A stretch of DNA of 64,000 bases from Hallerella sp964397425 (GCA_964397425.1 CAYNID010000001.1:186001-250000); one strand, 5' to 3'; positions 25,782 to 33,673 are shown, counted from the first letter of the stretch. Notes: generated by a model not told the origin, from the letters alone. Made by a program: numbers and translations.

Positions 25782-26289
25782 TCTGAGTATCAATTTTGCT
25801 CAACTTGAAGATTTCATTTGTGCGGAAACCAGCGTTCCCGAAAGTTCCGTTCATGGTTTGGACCATTGGCGTCAAGTAGAATTCAACGGACTTCTGCTTT
25901 CCCAAAAGACCCATGCCGACGAAAGGGTTGTCCGCCTGTTTGCCCTTTTCCACGATTCTTGCCGCACTTCGGATGGTTATGATGAAGAACACGGGAGCTT
26001 GGGGGCGAATTTTGCCGAGCGGCTCCGGGGAAAACTGTTTGAAATAGATTCTCCGCGATTTGAAAAACTGTTGCATGCCTGCCGGTACCACACCAAGGAA
26101 TCGAAGTCCGGCGATTTGACGATAGACACTTGTTACGATGCGGATAGATTGGATTTGGGCCGTGTGGGAATTTTGCCCGATCCGAAAAGGATGGCGACGA
26201 AATTCGGCAAAGAAATTGCTGCCAAAATGCAGAAAGTTGGAGCGGCGGAACATCGCGAATGGATTCGGCGTTTTATGGCGACTGCGTAA
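25771..26289 (+). CDS. HD-domain metal-dependent phosphohydrolase
   Basis: This 172-residue protein shows spaced HD-superfamily ligands: 'HGLDHWRQV', 'LFALFHDSCR' (the HD pair), 'ACRYHTKE' and 'DADRLDLGR'. HD hydrolases act on nucleotides or phosphoesters; the substrate cannot be told. The ATG lies inside the mutS end (11-base overlap) with an AAGGAG site ten bases upstream ('CAAGGAGCATT'), which supports this start. It is probably cytoplasmic and co-transcribed with mutS. Confidence 0.75.
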   Translation: MVNDLSINFAQLEDFICAETSVPESSVHGLDHWRQVEFNGLLLSQKTHADERVVRLFALFHDSCRTSDGYDEEHGSLGANFAERLRGKLFEIDSPRFEKLLHACRYHTKESKSGDLTIDTCYDADRLDLGRVGILPDPKRMATKFGKEIAAKMQKVGAAEHREWIRRFMATA

Positions 26290-26310
26290 AAATCTCGAAG
26301 CATCCTTTAT

Positions 26311-26316
26311 TATCTT
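26311..26316 (+). promoter_or_regulatory. TATCTT -10 box 6 bases before a GTG start
   Basis: TATCTT is followed by TTTGAC and the GTG at 26323. No ribosome binding site is present at normal distance, so the phosphatase mRNA may be leaderless. Confidence 0.45.
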
Positions 26317-26322
26317 TTTGAC

Positions 26323-28224
26323 GTGTTGTTAAATATTCTGTATCCGCTGATTCCCCTGTTGGCTGCGTTTCCGCTGTTTTTGATGGTAGTGGAAATCGAT
26401 GGGAAACGTTCTGCTTCCCGCATGTGGCCGTGGATTTTGTTCGCCGGGATTTATTTCTTGTGGAATGCGTTCGGTGTCCGTTTTGGAATGGATTTTCTCT
26501 ATTTCCGCCCGCTGATTCCCATTGTTGATTTGGTGTTTCTTTTGGCGTTTACGGTGCTTTTTATTCGCGAAGAAAATCGCAAAGCCCCGGAGCCTCCGTC
26601 TAAAAAATACATGGCGAAAGGAATTTGGGCTGTTGCCGTTTTTTCGGTGATAAATGTGGTGTTCTCGTATTGGATAAGTCCGCCTGTTTTCCTTGTGCCC
26701 TTGTTCGCCACCATTGTGACCGCATTTTTCTTTGACAGAATTTATGCGTCGATGTCTTATTATCCGAAACCGAGAATTCATCTGGTGTTCGGATTTTATG
26801 TGCTTTCCTGTTTGCTCGTGCTCCCGATTTTCCGTTTGCTGTTCCTCGCTCAAATCGCTTATGTTTTTTTGCGGCGTTACGGCAATTGGATTCGCCACAA
26901 GGATCGCGTGATAGACGTCTATGAAGAAGAACGAAAAATCAATCATCGGATTGTGACGAAAATGGGGGAAACGGTCAGCGATTTTTCTGATTTGCACGAA
27001 TCGCTTGCCCGATTTTTGGAAACTCTTTCCGAAGGGATTGGGGCAAAGTCCGCGGCGGTTTACATTTGGGACGAGAAGGAACATCTGTTCCGATGCTCGG
27101 AAATGTACGGCATTTTTTATCCGCTGGTCCGCGGAAACGAAATGAGCTTTACTCACGCCGAAGCTTTGCGCGAAATCACTTTTTCTCAAAACATTACCGA
27201 AGAGGACAATCTGGTTTGGGAATGCGGAACGTCGCGGATGGGCGTTTATATTCCTTATGCGAGCCGTGACAGTCGAGTGCTTTCTTTGGGAAGCCGCGCA
27301 TCCAATATCCGCTCCTTGATTCTTGAACCGCTGAATTTCGATCAGCAACTTTTGGGCGTTTTGGTTGTTGAAAATAAAAAATACGAACGTTATTTCTCTG
27401 AAAGCGATTTTTACCTGGTTCAAAATTTTTCCCATTATGCGACGATGATTTTGAAAGCGAATGAAGCTGTCCTTGAAAGGCAGGATCAGGCGCGGACGCA
27501 AGCGGAATTGCAACTGGGATTCCGAATTCAGTCGGGGCTTTTGCCGCATAAAATTCCAACCTGTGATGGAATTTCTCTGGCGGGTTCCATGACTCCGGCT
27601 AAAGAAATCGGCGGTGATTATTTTGACTTTTTGGAATTGCCCAACCACAATTTGGGAATCGTCATTGGGGATGTTTCTGGAAAAGGCGTTCCGGCGGGGA
27701 TGGTGATGACGTCGCTTTACGCTTTTTTACATGCGGAATGTCGCTACTTCGCCAATACGTATCGAACTCTTGTGCATGTAAACGCCGATTTGTCTGGGCA
27801 TATTTCCGAAACGATGTTCGCCTCGCTTCTTTTCTTTGAATGGAATCCGCGTTCGAAGGCGTTGCATTACACCAGTTGTGGGCATGAACATATTTTGCAT
27901 TTCAAAGAAGACGACAACCGTTTGGAAACCATTAAAAGCGGCGGAATTGCGCTAGGTATGGTCGATGACAACAGCAAAATTATCCGAGAAAAATCCTTGA
28001 TTGTGAAACCCGGCGATACGGTGTTACTTTATACGGATGGTGTGACGGAAGCGGCTAATGGCAACGAAGAAATGTTCGGCTTGGAACGGTTGAAGTCTTT
28101 TGTTGAAAAATACCATGCGCTTTCTGCCGAGGGAATCCGTTTGGCACTGTTAGAAGAATTGCGGAATTTTTCTCAGGGAGCTTCTCAAAAAGATGATATC
28201 ACCATTTTGGTGATGAAATTTTGA
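26323..28224 (+). CDS. Membrane-bound PP2C/SpoIIE-type serine phosphatase with GAF domain
   Basis: This 633-residue protein has about six N-terminal membrane helices (1-190). A GAF-like domain follows (~225-390, 'IRSLILEPLNFDQQLLGVLVVENK'), then a C-terminal PPM/SpoIIE phosphatase domain. Metal-binding strings are 'PAKEIGGDYFDF', 'VIGDVSGKGVPAGMVM', 'LLYTDGVTEAAN' and 'GASQKDDITILVMK'. Such RsbU-type enzymes dephosphorylate STAS antagonists in partner switching. The only STAS protein in the window (1340) is 25 kb away, so a link is speculative. The GTG start is chosen because the upstream box is six bases away. Confidence 0.85.
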   Translation: MLLNILYPLIPLLAAFPLFLMVVEIDGKRSASRMWPWILFAGIYFLWNAFGVRFGMDFLYFRPLIPIVDLVFLLAFTVLFIREENRKAPEPPSKKYMAKGIWAVAVFSVINVVFSYWISPPVFLVPLFATIVTAFFFDRIYASMSYYPKPRIHLVFGFYVLSCLLVLPIFRLLFLAQIAYVFLRRYGNWIRHKDRVIDVYEEERKINHRIVTKMGETVSDFSDLHESLARFLETLSEGIGAKSAAVYIWDEKEHLFRCSEMYGIFYPLVRGNEMSFTHAEALREITFSQNITEEDNLVWECGTSRMGVYIPYASRDSRVLSLGSRASNIRSLILEPLNFDQQLLGVLVVENKKYERYFSESDFYLVQNFSHYATMILKANEAVLERQDQARTQAELQLGFRIQSGLLPHKIPTCDGISLAGSMTPAKEIGGDYFDFLELPNHNLGIVIGDVSGKGVPAGMVMTSLYAFLHAECRYFANTYRTLVHVNADLSGHISETMFASLLFFEWNPRSKALHYTSCGHEHILHFKEDDNRLETIKSGGIALGMVDDNSKIIREKSLIVKPGDTVLLYTDGVTEAANGNEEMFGLERLKSFVEKYHALSAEGIRLALLEELRNFSQGASQKDDITILVMKF

Positions 28225-28331
28225 ATTGGCGAAAACGGCTCCTTTTCACAGTAGAAACGTGCGAATTGTGTACACCGCAACAGAAAAGGCTTTGATTCGA
28301 AATCCCCCCAAAAAAAGTTTTCACACCTCAG

Positions 28332-28366
28332 CTAACAATTTCTCATTTCTACATCCTAATTCCTAA
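28332..28366 (-). repeat. Imperfect 7-base tandem repeat, TTAGGAA family, copy 2
   Basis: On the minus strand the units read TTAGGAA, TTAGGAT, GTAGAAA, TGAGAAA and TTGTTAG in strict 7-base register. The first unit supplies the TAG stop codon of the GT8-like gene. Same family, register and relative orientation as 20181-20219. Confidence 0.75.
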
Positions 28367-29376
28367 TTTAACAGCGTTCCTAAAAGTTCGAGTGGTTTTA
28401 AAAGAACGGGACATTTCTTGTAGAGGAACGCGAGGCTTTTGGCAAAAGCGTAAGAACGGATGATGTAGGCTCCTGCCGCGCCGACTTTCTTTGTCTGCAA
28501 TTCAAAAGCCGCTTTCGCATGGGAAATGACATCGTCGTAATCGTCGGTGATGTGGATGGATTTGTCCGCAAGGACTGTAACGGGAAGATTTTTTAAATCC
28601 GTATAAAAATTTTTGCGGAGAATTTTCGGCAAGAACAAATCCATGCTGCGGGGGACTTTTTTCCCGCGGGTGTCGATAATGCGGGAACCGAAAAAGTGCA
28701 AAACTTTTGCAGTGGGTAAAAAACGGTTGCCATAAGCCAGTTGGCAATTCCATTCGCCAGGCATTTTTTGAATCGTGTAACCGAAAGAAAAATCGGTTTC
28801 GGCCAGGGATGCCATGTCGAATGGAAAATCCTTGGAAACGCAATAAAGCCAAAGTTCGTGCCATTTCTTGAAAAAGGCTCTGGAATTGGGCGTATCGCTG
28901 GCGAACATCACGCCACCGTTGAAAAGTTCATCGTTCAAAATGGGTGAAAATCCGAGTTTCTTGGCGTTGGCCAACACTTTTTTCCGGTTGATGGCTTTGT
29001 GCAAATTGGTGTGGAAATCGAGAACGGCGTAAATGCCGCCTGTCCAATTTTTAGGAATGGAAAGGTCTCCGACGACGGCGATGTCAGAATCCAGATAAAG
29101 AAAGTCTCCGTCGACAACATTGCGCATGACCGTTTTGAGGTAACGGGAACGGAGCATGGGTGAAAATTTTTCGTCGATGGTTTGCACGTTCAATTCGTCA
29201 ACGGCCTCTTTGATGACAGCCCGCGCGCCGGTGAATGTTTCCGCCGTCTTGTCGTCTGTCAAAAGGGTGACAAATGCGCCGGGATTGTGGAACCGCAGGG
29301 ATGCGATGGCGATTAGGGTTTGTTCAAGGTAAAAATCCTTGGGGGAACTGGTCAAGACAAAGAGATATTTCGTCAT
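28363..29376 (-). CDS. Glycosyltransferase, GT8-like (GT-A fold)
   Basis: This 337-residue protein begins with a nucleotide-sugar-binding strand (MTKYLFVLTSSPKDFYLEQ). It carries a DxD metal/UDP-sugar motif at 96-98 in 'GDFLYLDSDIAVVGD', followed by 'NDELFNGGVMFAS' and 'FGYTIQKMPGEWNCQLAYG', a layout resembling GT8 retaining transferases. It is expected to act in the cytoplasm on a surface glycan. The stop codon is formed by the heptad repeat. The start follows a TATCTTTG box by only a few bases. Donor and acceptor are not readable. Confidence 0.7.
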   Translation of the reverse strand: MTKYLFVLTSSPKDFYLEQTLIAIASLRFHNPGAFVTLLTDDKTAETFTGARAVIKEAVDELNVQTIDEKFSPMLRSRYLKTVMRNVVDGDFLYLDSDIAVVGDLSIPKNWTGGIYAVLDFHTNLHKAINRKKVLANAKKLGFSPILNDELFNGGVMFASDTPNSRAFFKKWHELWLYCVSKDFPFDMASLAETDFSFGYTIQKMPGEWNCQLAYGNRFLPTAKVLHFFGSRIIDTRGKKVPRSMDLFLPKILRKNFYTDLKNLPVTVLADKSIHITDDYDDVISHAKAAFELQTKKVGAAGAYIIRSYAFAKSLAFLYKKCPVLLKPLELLGTLLN

Positions 29377-29382
29377 GCGTCA

Positions 29383-29388
29383 AAGATA
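29383..29388 (-). promoter_or_regulatory. TATCTTTG -10/-7 box for the GT8-like gene
   Basis: On the minus strand TATCTT is followed by TGACGC and then the ATG at 29376, six bases in all. This is an exact TAnnTTTG match. Confidence 0.5.
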
Positions 29389-29503
29389 CAAAAAGGTTTG
29401 ACCCCGTTTTTAAGGGAGCGTTGAAAGGGATGCGTGTCGTGTCGTTGGCGCATAGGCATCTCTTTTTTTATATTTCATCCAGAACGAAAAAATTCAAAGG
29501 AAT

Positions 29504-29599
29504 ATGATGCCAACGACGGCAGATTCAAATGAATTTCATCTTTTAACCGGCAACGTTGGCGGTGTGAACAGCCTATTGCGATTGAAAAGGGCGTTTTAA
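29504..29599 (+). CDS. Possible 31-residue small protein or leader peptide
   Basis: An open frame of 31 codons starts MMPTTADSNEFHLL and has an AAAGGA site about three to four bases before its ATG pair. It follows a TATATT box at 29470-29475. Its TAA overlaps the ATG of the cytidylyltransferase gene (TAATG), giving typical stop-start coupling. No family is recognised. It could be a genuine small protein, a leader that couples translation, or chance. Confidence 0.3.
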   Translation: MMPTTADSNEFHLLTGNVGGVNSLLRLKRAF

Positions 29600-30006
29600 T
29601 GAAAAAAGTTTTGACAGTCGGCGTTTTTGACCTTTTGCATTTCGGTCACATGGAACTTTTTCGAAAAGCGAAAGCGTTGGGTGACCACTTGATTGTTGCC
29701 GTACAAGATTCGGATTATGTGGCGCTTTTCAAACCGGGTGCAAAATTGACTTATACAACGGAACAGCGTTGCTATATGGTGGCTGCAATCCGTTACGTCG
29801 ATGACGTTGTGGTTTACAAAACGGCAGAAAGCATTGTGCAAACGGTGGATTTTGACCTTTTTGCCAAAGGCGAAGATCAGAACAATTCCAGCTTTTTGGC
29901 AGCGGAAAAATGGTGTGCGGCGCATCAAAAAGAAGTGGTCACGCTTCCGCGTACAGAAGGCATTTCGACTTCACTCATCAAGGAAATTCTGAAAAGGGAT
30001 ATATGA
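29599..30006 (+). CDS. TagD-like cytidylyltransferase (CDP-glycerol type)
   Basis: This 135-residue nucleotidyltransferase has the HxGH signature (His14-Phe-Gly-His17 in 'GVFDLLHFGHMELF') and the second motif RTEGISTS at 118-125. These are characteristic of glycerol-3-phosphate cytidylyltransferase TagD and related enzymes that make CDP-alcohols. Length matches the family. Its stop overlaps the licD start (ATGA), so it likely supplies the activated CDP-alcohol for the LicD-type transferase. The exact alcohol cannot be decided from sequence. Confidence 0.8.
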   Translation: MKKVLTVGVFDLLHFGHMELFRKAKALGDHLIVAVQDSDYVALFKPGAKLTYTTEQRCYMVAAIRYVDDVVVYKTAESIVQTVDFDLFAKGEDQNNSSFLAAEKWCAAHQKEVVTLPRTEGISTSLIKEILKRDI

Positions 30007-30812
30007 AAAAAATCTCTCCCGAAGAAATTCGCCAAATTCAAATGTCCATCTTGGACGAAATTTCCAAAATTTGCGAAGAAAACGGTCTGCGTTATTTTAT
30101 CGCTTATGGAACACTTCTCGGAGCCGTTCGCCATCAAGGTTATATTCCATGGGATGACGATATGGACATTGCCATGGAGCGGAAGGATTATGAAAAGCTC
30201 CTCTCCATTTTAAAAGATGACCGCGCCCAAAAACCGAAATGGCTTTCTGCGGTGGACGATACTTCGGAAGGTTATTTTTACCCATTCGCCAAGGCTGTAG
30301 ACAATCGAACGGAAATCAAGAGTGACAGGCATCAGGACAATCAAGGAATTTGGATTGACATTTTCCCCATCGATGGGCTCCCCGCTCCGCTATGGAAAGC
30401 GAAAACGTTCATTTTCTTCTGCAGTTTTCTGCGGGTTGTCGCTTTGGCGATGGATACGGATTTTTCGTCAAAGACTTTGAGCTTCTGGACGCTTGCTTAC
30501 AAACGCTTTTTTTATGCAATTTCAATTCTCATCGGTCGAAAGAGAATTTGCCGCTTTGTAGAAAAAGTGTTTCACCGCTATTCGGTGGCAAATTCAAAAC
30601 GGGTCGCCATCTTGTTTTCGGGGCATAATTTTGACGCCATTTTCGAAAAGGAATTTTTGCTGCAGCAAGCGGAATACACATTTGAAAACCGGACTTATAC
30701 GGGGTTCAAAAATTACGACGCGTATCTTTCCCAGCTGTATGGCGACTACATGACGCTCCCGTCAGAAGAGAAGCGCCGCACGCATAATTTTGACGCCTGG
30801 TGGAAAGATTAA
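30003..30812 (+). CDS. LicD-family phosphotransferase
   Basis: This 269-residue protein has the LicD/fukutin core 'YGTLLGAVRHQGYIPWDDDMDIAM' (about 35-58), a nucleotidyltransferase-like fold with a DDDMD metal site, and 'GIWIDIFPIDGLP'. Family members transfer phosphocholine or similar phospho-alcohols from CDP donors to cell-surface glycans. The ATG at 30003 overlaps the cytidylyltransferase stop. The 3' end overlaps the convergent flippase gene by four bases. It is probably at the inner face of the membrane. Confidence 0.85.
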   Translation: MKKISPEEIRQIQMSILDEISKICEENGLRYFIAYGTLLGAVRHQGYIPWDDDMDIAMERKDYEKLLSILKDDRAQKPKWLSAVDDTSEGYFYPFAKAVDNRTEIKSDRHQDNQGIWIDIFPIDGLPAPLWKAKTFIFFCSFLRVVALAMDTDFSSKTLSFWTLAYKRFFYAISILIGRKRICRFVEKVFHRYSVANSKRVAILFSGHNFDAIFEKEFLLQQAEYTFENRTYTGFKNYDAYLSQLYGDYMTLPSEEKRRTHNFDAWWKD

Positions 30813-32221
30813 CGGCTCCTCTTTTTTTCGTAGAGCCATTGCAGTCCCAAAGCGGCAAGGGCGATTAAATAGGCAATGGCGCGTTGCCACAGTTCCAGTG
30901 AAAAATCGCCAATGTTCAAGGCAACGTAGCAGGCGATTAAAATGCAAATCCACAGTTGGCGATTCCAGAGCTTTTTGGAATACGGCCAAAGTTTTAATTT
31001 TGCCAGGTAAACGTTGTTCCAAATCATGGCGATGACGTTGTAGCACAGCATGGAAAGGGCCGCACCGACAAGGCCGTAGGCCGGAATCAGAAAATAGCCG
31101 GAAACTAGGGCGATTCCCAAAGAAAACAGATTCATTTTGAGAGTGTAAAGGCTTTTTCCGATGCCGTTCATGATGACAATTGCCATTCCCCAGAATCCCG
31201 CCAACAAGTGCACCAGCAACAAAATGCCAAGAGCTTGCGGCTGCACCACAAAATCTTTCCCGGCGATGCTCAAAATTTCGTTGGGAAACAAGATGATGAA
31301 AAATCCAATCAGCAACTGGATGAACGTGACCATGGAAACGCAATACGAATAGACGGGCTTCAAATCCGTTTGCAGCCTGTCCTTGTCCATGCCGGCGATG
31401 ACGGGCGTCAAAATGGGAGTGAACCCGACGCGGATGGTTTGAAGCGCATTTGATATTGTCACCATGATGCCGTAAGCTCCGGCCATTTCCGGTCCAAGGA
31501 AGAGCATGACCATCCAAAGGCTGGACCGGATGAGAAATGACGAAACGAATTCGTTGAATCCCAGCGGAAGGGAATATACCAAAAGCGCTTTGGAAATTCG
31601 ATGCTGCGGAATGAATGGCATTTCGGGAAACTGTTTTCGCACAAGGGCAAAGTGCAATAGGAATCCGCCCAACTGCCCAATCAAAAGTCCGAGGGGAAGG
31701 GCATGAGGAATCCCGAGAAAATGCATGACGATAGAAGAAGCGGGCGAAAGAACTGCGACAAAAAAAGAATTGATGAAAACGGCGTTTTGCGGTTTCCGGT
31801 TCCCTTCAGACGTGTTGCTCAGCACATAAGACGTGGCGTAAAAAACGAGAGAAAGGGCGTACCAGGGGAGTTCTTTTGAAAAAGCGTGAACGAAGGAACC
31901 GGCGAAGATGACGCCGGTGCAGCACAGGGAAACAATGACGGCGACCCAAAAGGATTCCATGACGCCGTCGTAAGGTTTTCTTTTGTTCAAACGGTTTTGG
32001 GGCAAATACCAATAAAGGCCTTTGTCTAAGCCGAGAGTCGATGAACGGGAAATGGTGAGCAGCAGAGTTTGCGTTGAAACGAAAATGCCAAATTCGGCGG
32101 CTCCGAAAATCCGGGCGAGCACAATGGTGAGGAGCGGCCCGCATACTTTCAGGATGGTTCCGATGATGTTGACGATAACGCCCTTTTTTAAAAATCGGCT
32201 GTCGGCTTCCAAATGATTCAT
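30809..32221 (-). CDS. Polysaccharide flippase (Wzx/MATE-like)
   Basis: This 470-residue integral membrane protein has about 14 helices. The N-terminal part 'VIVNIIGTILKVCGPLLTIVLARIFGAAEFGIFVSTQTLLL' is typical of the polysaccharide-transport (PST/MOP) flippases that move undecaprenyl-linked glycans across the inner membrane. I choose the ATG at 32221 because a TATCTT box lies eight bases upstream; the frame stays open to 32629 but that part lies antisense to the NERD gene. It is one of two flippases in the window. Confidence 0.82.
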   Translation of the reverse strand: MNHLEADSRFLKKGVIVNIIGTILKVCGPLLTIVLARIFGAAEFGIFVSTQTLLLTISRSSTLGLDKGLYWYLPQNRLNKRKPYDGVMESFWVAVIVSLCCTGVIFAGSFVHAFSKELPWYALSLVFYATSYVLSNTSEGNRKPQNAVFINSFFVAVLSPASSIVMHFLGIPHALPLGLLIGQLGGFLLHFALVRKQFPEMPFIPQHRISKALLVYSLPLGFNEFVSSFLIRSSLWMVMLFLGPEMAGAYGIMVTISNALQTIRVGFTPILTPVIAGMDKDRLQTDLKPVYSYCVSMVTFIQLLIGFFIILFPNEILSIAGKDFVVQPQALGILLLVHLLAGFWGMAIVIMNGIGKSLYTLKMNLFSLGIALVSGYFLIPAYGLVGAALSMLCYNVIAMIWNNVYLAKLKLWPYSKKLWNRQLWICILIACYVALNIGDFSLELWQRAIAYLIALAALGLQWLYEKKRSR

Positions 32222-32229
32222 GATGCGAC

Positions 32230-32235
32230 AAGATA
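32230..32235 (-). promoter_or_regulatory. TATCTT -10 box for the flippase gene
   Basis: Minus-strand TATCTT followed by GTCGCATC and the ATG at 32221, an eight-base gap. Confidence 0.45.
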
Positions 32236-32272
32236 GCTTTATTTCGGTCGTCCCCTGAAATGAATTCGGAAT

Positions 32273-32278
32273 TATATT
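32273..32278 (+). promoter_or_regulatory. TATATT -10 box 6 bases before the NERD gene
   Basis: TATATT is followed by AACGAT and the ATG at 32285. The spacing is the same as at 1328 and 62459. Confidence 0.5.
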
Positions 32279-32284
32279 AACGAT

Positions 32285-32905
32285 ATGATTTTCCTGTGGG
32301 CGTTTGTATTCCTTTTGGCGATTGCCGTTCTCTGTCTCCACCTGTATTCCAATCAAATCATTGGGAAAATCGGAGAAAATCATACGGCAAAAAGGATCAA
32401 AGCCGTTTGTGGGGAACACGTTTTTCAAGATGTTTATGTGCCGGGAAGTCGCGGAGTTCAACAAATTGACATTCTCGCCGTGACTGAAAAAGGTGTTCTC
32501 GTCATCGAAAAAAAGACTTACATCGGTTTGGTCGTCGGAAGGAATTTTGACAAACAGTGGAAGGTTTATGTGAATCGCGGACGAAAGAATTATACGATGA
32601 AAAATCCGCACCATCAAAATTTCGGACACATCCAGGCCCTTTGCGAGAACTTTCCGGCGTTGCAGGGCAAGTGTGTCGATTTGGTCATCTTCGGCAACAA
32701 TGCGAAATTGGGAAATGGAATTTCTAAAGGAACGATTCGCGATGCGGAGTTTGAAAATTTCTACGCATCTTTGCCTTTGCGGCTAAGCGAAAACGAAGTA
32801 TCTCAATTTGGCAACATGATTTCGGGCTTGTCGACAAAAAGAGCGGCGCTGAAAAAAAAGCATTGTCGGAAAATCAAACAAATGAAGTCCCGGTTTGCGA
32901 AATAA
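32285..32905 (+). CDS. Membrane-anchored NERD-domain protein
   Basis: The 206-residue protein has one N-terminal membrane helix (about 2-20). A nuclease-related NERD domain follows: 'GKIGENHTAKRIKAV', 'QQIDILAVTEKGVLVIEKKTY', with Asp62, Glu75 and Lys77 matching the D..ExK core of restriction-like folds. The C-terminus is strongly basic. NERD proteins are thought to act on nucleic acid, but the role is undefined. It is a single gene diverging from the flippase, next to the convergent metal regulator. Confidence 0.75.
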   Translation: MIFLWAFVFLLAIAVLCLHLYSNQIIGKIGENHTAKRIKAVCGEHVFQDVYVPGSRGVQQIDILAVTEKGVLVIEKKTYIGLVVGRNFDKQWKVYVNRGRKNYTMKNPHHQNFGHIQALCENFPALQGKCVDLVIFGNNAKLGNGISKGTIRDAEFENFYASLPLRLSENEVSQFGNMISGLSTKRAALKKKHCRKIKQMKSRFAK

Positions 32906-32930
32906 AATCCGGGACAGCAGCGGCTTCCGT

Positions 32931-33326
32931 TTAACGGGAAGATTCCGATCCATCTTCTGGACACGTGATTTCTGCAACGGATTCTATCGTATGGTGCAAT
33001 TCCAAAACCAGGTCTGTTTCGGCGGCCTTGTAAAACATTTCTTTGCCAAGACGTTTGGATTCAATGAGCCCGGCGGCTTTCAGCAACCGTAAATGGTGGG
33101 ATACGGCGGGGCTTGTCATGTTCACAAGTTGGGCGATGTGCGTGACACATTCTTCGGCGTGGCAAAGCAGCCAAAAAATGCGCAGTCGTGAAACGTCGCC
33201 TAATTGCTTCATGGCTTCGGCAACTTGAATAGCCATCCGTTCCGAGGGCATCTGCTTGGCTAAAATCAGCTCTTTTTCGGTGACGGGATGGTCGTGCTTT
33301 GGAAATTTCGTTGTCTGACTGGGCAT
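32931..33326 (-). CDS. ArsR/SmtB-family metal-sensing repressor
   Basis: This 131-residue winged-helix repressor has its helix-turn-helix at about 62-88 ('THIAQLVNMTSPAVSHHLRLLKAAGLIESKRLGKEMFY'). Candidate metal ligands are Cys60, His63, His111, His112 and Cys122 plus an N-terminal HDH, so a CzrA/SmtB-type zinc or cadmium sensor is likely. It diverges from an HMA/P-type ATPase pair, and a perfect 12-2-12 operator covers the predicted start of transcription of that pair. Confidence 0.85.
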   Translation of the reverse strand: MPSQTTKFPKHDHPVTEKELILAKQMPSERMAIQVAEAMKQLGDVSRLRIFWLLCHAEECVTHIAQLVNMTSPAVSHHLRLLKAAGLIESKRLGKEMFYKAAETDLVLELHHTIESVAEITCPEDGSESSR

Positions 33327-33363
33327 CTTGTTTTGAAAAATAACAAAAAAAAGATCAAATATC

Positions 33364-33393
33364 TTGCCGGAATGGGAGGGCTTGAATTATATT
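33364..33393 (+). promoter_or_regulatory. Promoter for the metal-efflux genes
   Basis: TTGCCG (33364-33369) and TATATT (33388-33393) are separated by 18 bases. The predicted transcription start falls inside the ArsR operator at 33400-33425, so the bound repressor should block it. Confidence 0.5.
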
Positions 33394-33399
33394 TAAATC

Positions 33400-33425
33400 A
33401 AAGATTAAACATTTGTTTAATCTTT
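33400..33425. promoter_or_regulatory. 12-2-12 ArsR/SmtB-type operator
   Basis: AAAGATTAAACA (33400-33411), TT, then TGTTTAATCTTT (33414-33425) is a perfect 12-bp inverted repeat with two central bases. This is the operator architecture known for SmtB, ZiaR and CzrA. It lies between the divergent ArsR gene and the HMA/ATPase genes. Confidence 0.75.
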
Positions 33426-33454
33426 TGAGTGCCAAATTTGATTTTGAGGTTCTG

Positions 33455-33673
33455 ATGAAAAAAAGTTACCGCATCGATGTCGATTGCCCGGTCTGTGCCG
33501 GAAAAATGGAAACGGCGGCGCAGAAAACGGCTGGAGTCAAAGACGCTTCCGTGAATTTCATGCTTTTGAAAATGAAAGTGGAATTTGATGATGGGGCTGA
33601 TGAGAAAACCGTGATGGCCGCTGTACGGGAAAACTGTAAAAAAGTGGAATCCGGTTGTGAAGTTTACCTGTAA
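33455..33673 (+). CDS. Small heavy-metal-associated (HMA) domain protein
   Basis: A single HMA ferredoxin-like domain of 72 residues with the metal-binding CxxC at Cys11 and Cys14 ('DVDCPVCAGKME'), then 'VKDASVNFMLLKMKVEF'. The ATG at 33455 is chosen because a GAGG site lies seven to eight bases upstream and an earlier start would fall in the operator. It is encoded 29 bases before the P-type ATPase, which lacks this domain, so it probably passes the metal to the pump or binds it in the cytoplasm. Confidence 0.85.
   Translation: MKKSYRIDVDCPVCAGKMETAAQKTAGVKDASVNFMLLKMKVEFDDGADEKTVMAAVRENCKKVESGCEVYL

Noticed and set aside
26329..27648. A 439-codon open frame antisense to the PP2C phosphatase gene
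   Set aside because: It lies fully opposite a strongly recognised gene and is His/Arg/Asn-rich without any domain. Long antisense frames are common here as a by-product of codon bias.
29400..29460. Terminator-like hairpin before the small frame (GATGC/GCATC then T run)
   Set aside because: The stem is only about 5 bp with a long loop. The T run overlaps the promoter-like TATATT region, so a terminator is not convincing.
32222..32629. N-terminal extension of the flippase gene
   Set aside because: The added residues are not hydrophobic like a flippase and lie antisense to the NERD gene. The ATG at 32221 has a promoter box right upstream.
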